Of a stretch of 19,263 nt of DNA, positions 1 to 6,546 are shown one piece after another. Under the pieces are notes generated by a model, which worked only from the letters and a program-made list of their open reading frames with translations, ran no database searches and was not told the DNA's origin. The position numbers were made by a program, and so were the translations under genes. The stretch's first letter is position 1. Every line of letters starts with the position of its first letter. The DNA comes from an uncultured Clostridia bacterium. GTDB taxonomy: Bacteria; Bacillota; Clostridia; TANB77; CAG-508. The stretch spans positions 1-19,263 of the forward strand of contig CAKPDN010000017.1 of NCBI GenBank assembly GCA_934149005.1, given 5' to 3'.

Positions 1-21
1 AAAATTAAAGGAGGTAATATT

Positions 22-303
22 ATGATTAAACCATTAGGAAGTAGAGTATTAATAAAAATGAAAGAAGGCGAAGAAACAACAAAAAGTGGAATAATACTAA
101 CAAGTGGAGCACAGGAAAAACCACAAATTGCAGAAGTAATAGAAGTAGGGCCAGGAGAAAAATTCGATGGAAAAGTAGAAGAAATGTATGTAAAAAAAGG
201 AGATAATGTAATAGTAAGTAAATATTCTGGAACAGAAGTAAAATATTCTGGAACAGAATATTTAATAGTAAAACAAGAAGATATACTAGCAATAGTAGAT
301 TAA
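22..303 (+). CDS. groES: GroES co-chaperonin (Cpn10)
   Basis: Encodes a 93-residue cytosolic co-chaperonin, the lid that caps the GroEL cavity during ATP-driven folding. The family pattern is visible throughout: 'IKPLGSRVLIK' at the N-terminus, a mobile-loop region around residues 17-34 ('TTKSGIILTSGAQEKPQ'), 'AEVIEVGPG', and the C-terminal 'KYSGTEVKYSGTEYLIV...DILAIVD'. Length is normal for the family. A strong AAAGGAGG site ends 7 bases before the ATG. groEL follows after 142 bp, the usual order, but the gap holds a large inverted-repeat element. Only 21 bp upstream are visible, so a HrcA/CIRCE operator cannot be assessed. An 18-bp perfect repeat (220-237 and 241-258) encodes the two KYSGTE copies; the protein still aligns at normal length, so this is not an expansion. 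Confidence 0.97.
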   Translation: MIKPLGSRVLIKMKEGEETTKSGIILTSGAQEKPQIAEVIEVGPGEKFDGKVEEMYVKKGDNVIVSKYSGTEVKYSGTEYLIVKQEDILAIVD

Positions 304-314
304 AAAAGGGATTA

Positions 315-425
315 CGAGGGATTACGGGGCCACCACACAAAATCCCTCTTAAGGAAAAATAAACATAAATATATAATATATAAATAAGATAGAGGGATTT
401 TGTGTGGTGGCCCCGTAATCCCTCG
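315..425. repeat. MITE-like element: perfect 35-bp inverted repeat, 41-bp spacer, between groES and groEL
   Basis: Bases 315-349 are the exact reverse complement of 391-425 (35 of 35 pairs), separated by a 41-base, almost pure A/T spacer. The arms are far richer in G and C than the neighbouring genes. Each arm also starts with GAGGGATT and ends with AATCCCTC, so each can fold alone into an 8-bp hairpin as well as pairing with the other arm. A tandem 10-bp duplication (AGGGATTACG at 307-316 and 317-326) overlaps the left edge. The structure is that of a small non-autonomous mobile element or REP-type palindrome. I see no protein-coding capacity and no clear target-site duplication. It lies inside the probable groESL transcript and would form a very stable RNA hairpin. 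Confidence 0.85.
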
Positions 426-445
426 AAGATAGGAGTGAATTTAAA

Positions 446-2083
446 ATGGCAAAACAAATAAAATTTGGAGAAGATGCAAGAAAATCTTTATTAGAAGGAG
501 TTAATAAACTAGCAGATACAGTTAAAGTTACATTAGGACCAAAAGGAAGAAATGTAGTATTAGATAAAAGTTTTGGTGCACCATTAATTACAAATGATGG
601 TGTTACAATAGCAAAAGAAATTGAATTAGAAGATAAATTTGAAAATATGGGAGCAAGACTTGTTAAAGAAGTATCTGAAAAAACAAATGATGTTGCAGGT
701 GATGGTACTACAACAGCAACAGTTTTGGCACAAGCTATGATTAAAGAAGGTGTTAAAAATGTAGCAGCTGGTGCAGACCCAATGGCAATGAAAAGAGGAA
801 TTGACAAAGCGGTTAATTCAGCGGTTGAAGAATTGAAGAAAATAAGTGTTCCAGTAAATGGAAAAGAAGATATTGCAAGAGTTGCAAGTATTTCTGCAAA
901 CAATGATGAAGTTGGAGAATTAATAGCAGAAGCAATGGAAAAAGTTTCTAAAGATGGAGTTATAACAATAGAAGAATCAAAAACATCAAATACACAATTA
1001 AATGTAGTTGAAGGAATGCAATTTGATAAAGGATATGTTTCTCCATATATGGTAACAGATACAGAGAAAATGGAAGCTATAATAGATAACCCATATATAT
1101 TAATAACAGATAAAAAAATAAGCAATATTCAAGAAATATTACCATTATTAGAAGCATTGATGCAACAATCAGGCAAATTAGTAATAATATGTGATGACAT
1201 TGAAGGAGAAGCACTATCAACATTAGTACTTAACAAATTAAGAGGTGTATTAAACGTTGTAGCAGTCAAAGCACCAGGATTTGGAGATAAAAGAAAAGCA
1301 ATGTTAGAAGATATTGCAATATTAACAGGAGGAGAAGTTATAACATCAGACTTAGGATTAGAACTAAAAGATACACAAATTGAACAATTAGGAAAAGCAA
1401 GACAAATAAAAGTTCAAAAAGAAAATACAATAATAGTTGATGGAGCAGGAAATAAACAACAAATTGCCGACAGAGTAGGGCAAATAAGAGCTCAAATAAA
1501 TGAAACAAAGAGTGAATATGATAAGGAAGGATTACAAGAAAGACTTGCAAAAATAGCTGGTGGAGTTGCAGTAATCGAAGTTGGAGCAGCTACAGAAACA
1601 GAAATGAAAGACAAAAAATTAAGAATAGAAGATGCTTTATCTGCAACAAAAGCAGCAGTTGAAGAAGGAATAGTTGCAGGTGGTGGAACAGCATTAATAA
1701 ATGTGGCACCAGCAGTAGAAAAAACTGTAAATGAATTAACAGGAGGAGAAAAACTAGGAGCAGAAATAATACTAAAATCATTAGAAGAACCAGTAAAGCA
1801 AATAGCAAGAAATGCAGGATTAGAGCCAGCAGTAATTGCTGATAATGTTAAAAAATCAGAAGATGGTGTAGGTTTTGATGCAAGCAAAGAAGAATATGTT
1901 GATATGAAAAAATCAGGAATAGTAGACCCAACAAAAGTTACAAGAAGTGCTTTACAAAATGCAGCATCAATAGCTTCAATGGTTCTTACAACAGAAAGTT
2001 TAGTTACAGATGTACCTGAAAAAGATTGCCATTGCGGACATGAAGGTGGAATGGGAGCAGCAGGAATGGATGGAATGTATTAA
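446..2083 (+). CDS. groEL: GroEL chaperonin (Cpn60)
   Basis: Encodes a 545-residue group I chaperonin that forms the double-ring folding chamber with GroES in the cytosol. Diagnostic stretches are present in order: 'VTLGPKGRNVVLDKSFG' (about residues 28-44), 'NDGVTIAKEIELEDKFENMGA', the ATP-site 'VAGDGTTTATVLAQ' (about 84-97), the apical-domain 'GMQFDKGYVSPYMVTD', 'VKAPGFGDKRKAMLEDIAILTGG', and 'EEGIVAGGGTALI'. The tail is 'GGMGAAGMDGMY', a short version of the usual GGM repeat, preceded by a Cys-His-Cys-rich 'DCHCGHEGG'. AGGAG at 431-435 sits 10 bases before the ATG, only 5 bases beyond the right arm of the inverted repeat. Length is normal and no lesion is seen. The following hairpin at 2100-2138 closes the operon. 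Confidence 0.98.
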   Translation: MAKQIKFGEDARKSLLEGVNKLADTVKVTLGPKGRNVVLDKSFGAPLITNDGVTIAKEIELEDKFENMGARLVKEVSEKTNDVAGDGTTTATVLAQAMIKEGVKNVAAGADPMAMKRGIDKAVNSAVEELKKISVPVNGKEDIARVASISANNDEVGELIAEAMEKVSKDGVITIEESKTSNTQLNVVEGMQFDKGYVSPYMVTDTEKMEAIIDNPYILITDKKISNIQEILPLLEALMQQSGKLVIICDDIEGEALSTLVLNKLRGVLNVVAVKAPGFGDKRKAMLEDIAILTGGEVITSDLGLELKDTQIEQLGKARQIKVQKENTIIVDGAGNKQQIADRVGQIRAQINETKSEYDKEGLQERLAKIAGGVAVIEVGAATETEMKDKKLRIEDALSATKAAVEEGIVAGGGTALINVAPAVEKTVNELTGGEKLGAEIILKSLEEPVKQIARNAGLEPAVIADNVKKSEDGVGFDASKEEYVDMKKSGIVDPTKVTRSALQNAASIASMVLTTESLVTDVPEKDCHCGHEGGMGAAGMDGMY

Positions 2084-2099
2084 TTAAAATAAAAAAAGA

Positions 2100-2138
2100 A
2101 TAAATGTTACAAAAATATTACGTTTTTGTAACATTTAT
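2100..2138 (+). terminator. Hairpin terminator after groEL
   Basis: A perfect 16-bp stem (2100-2115 pairs with 2123-2138) with a 7-base loop, starting 17 bases after the groEL stop. The 3' arm begins with five T, but no long T-run follows the stem, so it could also act as a 3'-end stabiliser. Confidence 0.75.
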
Positions 2139-2157
2139 ATATTATAAATAAAAAATA

Positions 2158-2186
2158 TTGAACAAAAATAAATCTTATGATATATT
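2158..2186 (+). promoter_or_regulatory. Probable sigma-A promoter of the prepilin-like gene
   Basis: TTGAAC at 2158-2163 and TATATT at 2181-2186 are separated by exactly 17 bases. They lie just after the groEL terminator and about 40 bases before the next start codon. In such AT-rich DNA, chance matches are common. Confidence 0.5.
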
Positions 2187-2224
2187 ATTAAAAATAGATA
2201 AATAAGATATATGGAGGGAAAATA

Positions 2225-2809
2225 ATGACTATTCAGAAAAATGGAATAACTTTGATAGCACTAGTTATAACTATTATAGTATTATTAATATTAGCAGGAG
2301 TAACAATAAATACATTAGTAGATAATGGGATAATAGACAAAACAAAAACATCCACACAAAAATATAAAAATGAACAAAACCATGAAGAAACACAAATTTC
2401 TAAGTATGAAAATGAAATAAGCAATTATATTAGTGGAAATAGAGACAATAACACAGAAATAAATGCATTAAAAACGAAAATAGAAGAATTAGAAAATCTT
2501 AATTCCTATTCAGAAACAGAGAAAAAAATTGGTACTTGGTATGATGGAAAACCTTTATATCAAAAAGTAATTTCTGGAAAAACACCATCATCACAGTCTT
2601 GGCAAACAGTATATACACTAGAAAATGCCAAATATATTAGAATGGTATATGGTGAAATAATAGCAAATAATTCTACAAATGATAGAGTTCTTATCCCCCA
2701 CCCAACAACATGTTGCATTGGATTTAAGGAAAACAAAATAAATATGTATACTGATTATACAAATAAAAATTTTTTAATGATAGTTCAATATACAAAAACA
2801 ACAGATTAA
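2225..2809 (+). CDS. Prepilin-like membrane-anchored protein with phage-tail-type C-terminal domain
   Basis: Encodes 194 residues. A short basic leader ('MTIQKNG') runs into 'ITLIALVITIIVLLILAGVTI', one hydrophobic segment (about residues 8-28), which resembles a type IV prepilin N-terminus with cleavage after Gly7. The usual Glu at mature position 5 is Ala. Residues about 30-100 are polar and probably coiled-coil ('INALKTKIEELENLNS'). From about residue 101 ('IGTWYDGKPLYQKVISG') to the C-terminal 'VQYTKTTD' the pattern matches, from memory, a domain common at the ends of tail-fibre-type proteins in Firmicute phages. I infer a surface-displayed, possibly ligand-binding protein. It has its own promoter, GGAGGG ribosome site and no phage genes nearby. 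The true function is unknown. Whether the leader is cleaved by PilD or acts only as an anchor cannot be told. Confidence 0.8.
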   Translation: MTIQKNGITLIALVITIIVLLILAGVTINTLVDNGIIDKTKTSTQKYKNEQNHEETQISKYENEISNYISGNRDNNTEINALKTKIEELENLNSYSETEKKIGTWYDGKPLYQKVISGKTPSSQSWQTVYTLENAKYIRMVYGEIIANNSTNDRVLIPHPTTCCIGFKENKINMYTDYTNKNFLMIVQYTKTTD

Positions 2810-2875
2810 TAAAAAGAATGTTATATAATTTTTGCTACAATTTTAGATTAATATTAAAAAAATTTCAAAAACCCC

Positions 2876-2904
2876 TTGACAGTTATAAGAAAATCATTTA
2901 TAAT
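2876..2904 (+). promoter_or_regulatory. Consensus sigma-A promoter of the tRNA-Gly pair
   Basis: TTGACA at 2876-2881 and TATAAT at 2899-2904, spaced 17 bases: a perfect consensus promoter. The start point would be near 2911, about 14 bases before the mature tRNA 5' end. Such strength fits stable-RNA transcription. Confidence 0.9.
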
Positions 2905-2916
2905 CTATAACTGTCA
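2877..2916. repeat. 11-bp dyad enclosing the tRNA promoter
   Basis: TGACAGTTATA at 2877-2887 is the exact reverse complement of 2906-2916, with 18 bases between. The left arm overlaps the -35 hexamer and the right arm covers the expected transcription start, so the -10 box lies inside the dyad. It could be an operator, or a chance feature of AT-rich DNA, though the arms contain several G/C pairs. Confidence 0.6.
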
Positions 2917-2924
2917 GGAGAAAT

Positions 2925-2998
<74 letters not shown>

Positions 2999-3028
2999 AA
3001 TACTAATTTATAACCTGAAACTTAATAT

Positions 3029-3102
<74 letters not shown>

Positions 3103-3104
3103 AA

Positions 3105-3137
3105 AAATATCTTTAAGTAAATTGCTTAAAGATATTT
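3105..3137 (+). terminator. Terminator of the tRNA-Gly operon
   Basis: A 13-bp perfect stem (3105-3117 with 3125-3137) and 7-base loop, beginning two bases after the CCA end of the second tRNA. The following T-rich stretch is interrupted. Confidence 0.75.
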
Positions 3138-3192
3138 ATGCTTTTACGAACAAAGTAATAAACAGAGTTTTATAGAAAATAGAGGAAAAAAT

Positions 3193-3990
3193 ATGAATAA
3201 ACAAAGTAATAAAAGATTTGATGAATTAATTAAATATATAGAAGACAATATCTGTGAAGAAATTAGCTACAAAAAATTAGCCCAAATACTTGGAGTTAAT
3301 GAATATACTATGCATAGAATATTTTTATTTGTAACAAATTATACTTTAGCTGATTATATAAGAAAAAGAAGATTAAGTATGTCTGCTTTAGATTTACTTG
3401 AAGGAAAAGAAAAAGTAATTGATATTGCAATAAAATATAATTATGAATCTTCTCAAGCTTTCTCAAGGGCATTCAAAAATATGATGGGATTTACTCCAAG
3501 TGAAATAAATAACAATAAAACAAATATAAAGTTTTTTTCACCATATGAATTGATAAATGAAGAAATAACAGATGAATTTCAATATCATATAGAAAAAAAC
3601 ATAAAATTCAACCTATATGCAATTTCAATGAAAACAACAATCAAAAACTGTCACAATGAAGCACCAATATTTTGGAAAGATAATTACCAATATATAAAAG
3701 GCAAAAGCGAATATGGATTATTAGAATATGATAAAACATGTAACATAGATAAGGCCATATACTATATAGCATCAAAAGAAAAATTTAAAAATTCAAAAGA
3801 ATTAAATTTAAAACCATGTAATTATTTAGTATTTGAATTTGAATATATAAACTCCACAAATCTATATGAATTCTGTCAAAAAATATATAGAACAATTATT
3901 CCAAGTTCAGGATATGGATTAGGAGATTTGCCAGATATTGAAGAATATTTACCAAATAATAAATTAAGATTATATATACCTATAAAATAA
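3193..3990 (+). CDS. AraC-family regulator with GyrI-like effector-binding domain
   Basis: Encodes 265 residues, predicted cytosolic. The N-terminal ~105 residues are an AraC/XylS-type double helix-turn-helix: 'ISYKKLAQILGVNEYTMHRIF' is the first recognition unit, and 'VIDIAIKYNYESSQAFSRAFKNMMGFTPSEI' is the second, ending in the family's usual FxxxxGxxPS-type signature. The remaining ~150 residues resemble the GyrI/Rob-type small-molecule-binding domain ('CNYLVFEFEY...', 'LPNNKLRLYIPIK'). This N-terminal HTH order is that of the Rob/TipA-like group, not of classical AraC. The gene stands alone between terminators, reads away from the tRNAs, and its target is not evident. Start choice rests on AGAGGA upstream of the ATG. 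A 13-bp direct repeat (3150-3162 and 3201-3213) straddles the start. Confidence 0.88.
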   Translation: MNKQSNKRFDELIKYIEDNICEEISYKKLAQILGVNEYTMHRIFLFVTNYTLADYIRKRRLSMSALDLLEGKEKVIDIAIKYNYESSQAFSRAFKNMMGFTPSEINNNKTNIKFFSPYELINEEITDEFQYHIEKNIKFNLYAISMKTTIKNCHNEAPIFWKDNYQYIKGKSEYGLLEYDKTCNIDKAIYYIASKEKFKNSKELNLKPCNYLVFEFEYINSTNLYEFCQKIYRTIIPSSGYGLGDLPDIEEYLPNNKLRLYIPIK

Positions 3991-4025
3991 GTAACTTTTT
4001 TAACATTGAAAAAGTTACTTATTTT
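3984..4025 (+). terminator. Terminator after the AraC-family gene
   Basis: A perfect 17-bp stem (3984-4000 with 4009-4025) and 8-base loop. The 5' arm includes the stop codon, and the stem ends in a run of T. It could work in both directions. Confidence 0.85.
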
Positions 4026-4093
4026 ATTCTAAAAAGATATACAATAAATATGTAGAGAACGCTCTTATTTTAAACTTATTAGGAGGATATGAG

Positions 4094-5077
4094 ATGAATG
4101 AATATTTAACTCGTGAAATCTGGAAAATGCGGAAAAATATAAAAACAGAAGCAGAAACACCCAAAGTTGCTCTTACCAAAGTAGAAAACAAAACATATCA
4201 ACTTCTTTTCATGTCATGTGGATGTGAAAATGCATGTACATTTTGCAATTATGGTTTTGACTACAATCTTACTTTAGAAACGGTTAAGCCAGAGTTGGAA
4301 AAAATTAGGTTAGAAGAATTTGATATAGCTGAACTTGAACTAGAAGCAAACGGGTCTTTTCTTTCAGAAAGAGAGATACCATATGATTTATTTCTTGAGA
4401 TATTAGATTTTGTATCTCACAGAAATATTACAATAATTACAATGGAGACACACTACAACACAATAACAGAAAAGAAGCTTCAAGATATCAGAAGAATACT
4501 TGGAGAAGAACAAAAAATACAATTTGAATTAGGATTTGAGTCAGCTGATGAAGATGTTAGAGCGATCTATAATAAAGACATAGATATCAAAGAGTTTCTT
4601 AAAGTAAGTAGACTATGTGAAAAATACAAAATAGGTTTACAGATTAATGTACTTTTCGGAGCTCCTTTTTTAACACATGAAGAACAAATTCAAGATTGCT
4701 TAAATTCTTTAAAGTTTATCTACGAAAAAATGCCAAAGGGAACATATGCAGTTTTATTTCCAATAAACATCAAAATGAATACAATGTTAAAACATTGGCA
4801 GGATATAGGTGTTTATGACCAAATTTCATCATGGGATTTTATTGAACTTTTACATGTTATTCCTGAAGAATATTTGGACAGATTTACTATTGCATGGTGG
4901 GGGAACAGAGAAAACACTTTTACTCCAAATATAATACAGTTTCCCAAAACATGTGATAAATGCAAAGAAAGATTAATGGAATTCTACCATGATTTTTATT
5001 GCAATTGGAATCGATCATATCGTAAGAAAATACTTGATCAAATTTGGCAAACAAGGTGTGAGTGCAACAAAAAATAA
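4094..5077 (+). CDS. Radical SAM protein, Elp3/RaSEA-like (COG1244-type)
   Basis: Encodes 327 residues with the radical SAM cluster motif CENACTFC (Cys44, Cys48, Cys51), which binds the [4Fe-4S] cluster that cleaves S-adenosylmethionine. The downstream order 'LEANGSFLSEREIP', 'METHYNTITEKKLQDI', 'FELGFESADEDVRAIYNK', 'INVLFGAPFLTHEEQIQD' and 'FPINIKMNTML' matches what I recall of the COG1244/TIGR01210 group related to MiaB, Elp3 and archaeosine synthase RaSEA. A substrate cannot be assigned. Extra cysteines at the C-terminus (CDKC near residue 281, a lone Cys near 297, then CEC near the end) could hold a second metal site. AGGAGG lies 7 bases before the ATG. Codon use has more CTT, TCT and CGT than its neighbours, which may indicate transfer. 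It stands alone between terminators. Confidence 0.82.
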   Translation: MNEYLTREIWKMRKNIKTEAETPKVALTKVENKTYQLLFMSCGCENACTFCNYGFDYNLTLETVKPELEKIRLEEFDIAELELEANGSFLSEREIPYDLFLEILDFVSHRNITIITMETHYNTITEKKLQDIRRILGEEQKIQFELGFESADEDVRAIYNKDIDIKEFLKVSRLCEKYKIGLQINVLFGAPFLTHEEQIQDCLNSLKFIYEKMPKGTYAVLFPINIKMNTMLKHWQDIGVYDQISSWDFIELLHVIPEEYLDRFTIAWWGNRENTFTPNIIQFPKTCDKCKERLMEFYHDFYCNWNRSYRKKILDQIWQTRCECNKK

Positions 5078-5085
5078 TATTCCGC

Positions 5086-5123
5086 AACATAAAACAGGTG
5101 GCAAATACCACCTGTTTTATGTT
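5086..5123. terminator. Bidirectional terminator between convergent genes
   Basis: A perfect 16-bp stem (5086-5101 with 5108-5123) and 6-base loop with A-tract and T-tract on either side. It lies between the radical SAM stop and the nitroreductase stop on the opposite strand, so it probably serves both. Confidence 0.9.
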
Positions 5124-5125
5124 TA

Positions 5126-5677
5126 TTAATTTAATAATAAATCTTTTAAATCTTTTTTTATTTTAGGTGGGTAATTATATATTGGTTTACCAACAATAAA
5201 TCCACATATTTGCTCAAAATCTTTTATTTCTAAATAATTATTAATTTCGTTTTCTATATATAAAGTATCACACAAAATACAACTTCCTAATCCCAAGTTT
5301 ACAGCTTCTAAGCTCATATTTTCTATAGCACAACCTAAAGATATATAATCAGGCTTTTTATAATTTTTATTTTTAGATTTAGATTTATAATTATTACTAT
5401 AAATCATTATCATTTTATCGGCAGTACGTATTTGCTCTGCCGAACCCTTTACACTTGTCCTTTGTTCAGGATTTAATTTATCCCATTCAAAAAGCATATT
5501 CATAATATCATCTTTTTGCTTATTATTTAAAATATAAAATTTCCATGACTGTCTATTTTTAGCAGAAGGTGCTAAACTTCCACTTAATAAAATCTTTTCA
5601 ATTTGACTTTTAGAAACAACATCATTTGTAAATAATCTAGCAGAACGCCTATTTATAATTACTTCATCAAAATTCAT
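5126..5677 (-). CDS. Nitroreductase-family FMN oxidoreductase
   Basis: Encodes 183 residues on the minus strand. Nitroreductase-family hallmarks are present: 'INRRSARLF' at residues 8-16 (phosphate-binding arginines), 'LAPSAKNRQSWKFYIL' (about 35-50), and the FMN-fold helix 'SLGCAIENMSLEAVNLGLGSCIL' (about 113-135), followed by 'GFIVGKP' (about 161-167). These enzymes are cytosolic NAD(P)H-dependent flavoproteins that reduce nitro compounds, quinones or related substrates; the natural substrate here is unknown. The family usually works as a homodimer. AGGAGG (complement of 5685-5690) lies 7 bases before the ATG. The gene is divergent from the HD-domain gene and shares a 195-bp intergenic region containing a 12-bp dyad. 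It is the only minus-strand gene in the window. Confidence 0.9.
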   Translation of the reverse strand: MNFDEVIINRRSARLFTNDVVSKSQIEKILLSGSLAPSAKNRQSWKFYILNNKQKDDIMNMLFEWDKLNPEQRTSVKGSAEQIRTADKMIMIYSNNYKSKSKNKNYKKPDYISLGCAIENMSLEAVNLGLGSCILCDTLYIENEINNYLEIKDFEQICGFIVGKPIYNYPPKIKKDLKDLLLN

Positions 5678-5742
5678 ATCAATACCTCCTAAAAATATTT
5701 AAAGCTAATTTTAATAACTATGCACATTAATATTTTATTACA

Positions 5743-5777
5743 TTAATATCATTATAAAATAACTTTAATGATATTAA
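5743..5777. repeat. 12-bp inverted repeat in the divergent intergenic region
   Basis: Bases 5743-5754 pair perfectly with 5766-5777 across an 11-base spacer, between the divergent nitroreductase and HD-domain genes. The arms are nearly all A/T, so the dyad is weak evidence. It could be an operator for either gene; a TATAAT-like -10 on the minus strand (5751-5756) overlaps it. Confidence 0.45.
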
Positions 5778-5818
5778 ATTTGCTTACTTAGAATTTTTTA
5801 TAAATTATCAAAAAACAG

Positions 5819-5847
5819 TTGATATTTTTAAACATTTAATATAAAAT
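5819..5847 (+). promoter_or_regulatory. Probable sigma-A promoter for the HD-secD-secF unit
   Basis: TTGATA at 5819-5824 and TAAAAT at 5842-5847, spaced 17 bases, with an AGGAGG and ATG close downstream. It is the best match in the divergent intergenic region. Confidence 0.55.
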
Positions 5848-5872
5848 CTATAAAGACAAAAGGAGGAAACAA

Positions 5873-6532
5873 ATGATAACTTTAAAAGATATTAAAGAAA
5901 ATCCAGAGGTAGATGCTCTAATAAGAGGAGCACAAAAACAATTAAATGCATTAGGATATACTGAACATGGACATAGACACATATCAATAGTGTCAAAAAG
6001 AGCAGGAGATATATTAGAAAAATTAGGATACCCAGAAAGGACAGTAGAACTTACAAGAATAGCAGGATATATGCACGATATAGGAAACTGTATAAACAGA
6101 GTAGATCATGCACATAGTGGAGCAATTTTAGCATATAACATTTTAAAAGACATGGGAATGCCAGTAGATGAAAGAACAGAAATAATAATGGCAATAGGAA
6201 ACCATGATGAAAATACAGGAAGTGCAATAAGCGATATATCAGCCGCATTAATATTAGCAGATAAATCAGATGTACACAGAGATAGGGTAGTTAATAGAAA
6301 TTTATCAACATTTGATAAACATGATAGAGTAAATTATGCGGTTACAAATGCAGAACTTAATTTAGATGAAAAAGAAAGAAAAATTATCTTAAATTTAAAA
6401 ATAGATAATAAAATATGCCCTGTTTTAGATTACTTTGAAATATTTATGGAAAGAACAATGATGAGTAAATATGCAGCAAAATTTTTAAAAATATGGTTTG
6501 AATTAATTATAAATGACACAAAATTATTATAA
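5873..6532 (+). CDS. HD-domain metal-dependent phosphohydrolase
   Basis: Encodes 219 residues, predicted cytosolic. Metal-binding HD-superfamily residues are clear: His34 in 'EHGHRHIS', the His68-Asp69 pair in 'GYMHDIGN', His79/His81 in 'DHAHSG', 'NHDE' at 110-113, and Asp130 in 'ILADKSDVHRDRV'. The core fits the HD hydrolase fold; the C-terminal ~75 residues are an unassigned alpha/beta extension. The family cleaves phosphate esters of nucleotides, and the substrate here cannot be told. It starts after AGGAGG and is followed 14 bp later by the SecD-like gene, so it is probably co-transcribed with secD and secF. From memory, HD-domain genes often sit just before secD in Clostridia, but a functional link to protein export is unproven. 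Confidence 0.85.
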   Translation: MITLKDIKENPEVDALIRGAQKQLNALGYTEHGHRHISIVSKRAGDILEKLGYPERTVELTRIAGYMHDIGNCINRVDHAHSGAILAYNILKDMGMPVDERTEIIMAIGNHDENTGSAISDISAALILADKSDVHRDRVVNRNLSTFDKHDRVNYAVTNAELNLDEKERKIILNLKIDNKICPVLDYFEIFMERTMMSKYAAKFLKIWFELIINDTKLL

Positions 6533-6546
6533 TATGGAGGTAAAAA

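Noticed and set aside
1..21. A CIRCE/HrcA operator expected before groES.
   Set aside because: Only 21 bases upstream are in the window and they hold just the ribosome site, so nothing can be said.
220..258. Perfect 18-bp direct repeat inside groES.
   Set aside because: The two KYSGTE-type strands are normal for GroES and the protein has normal length, so this is local sequence similarity and not an insertion.
371..390. TATAAT inside the spacer of the groES-groEL inverted repeat as a groEL promoter.
   Set aside because: The spacer is nearly all A/T and no -35 element is found at the right distance.
26..457. A minus-strand open frame covering groES and the inverted repeat.
   Set aside because: Leu/Phe-rich composition typical of reverse-read A-rich genes; it lies across a palindrome and has no homology I can recognise.
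349..1125. A 258-codon open frame on the minus strand across the start of groEL.
   Set aside because: It is a shadow of groEL in purine-rich DNA, shows no family motif, and groEL is certain on the plus strand.
3150..3213. 13-bp direct repeat (ACAAAGTAATAAA) at 3150-3162 and 3201-3213 around the AraC-family start as an autoregulatory operator.
   Set aside because: The second copy is in the coding region and the sequence is A/T-dominated, so chance is likely.
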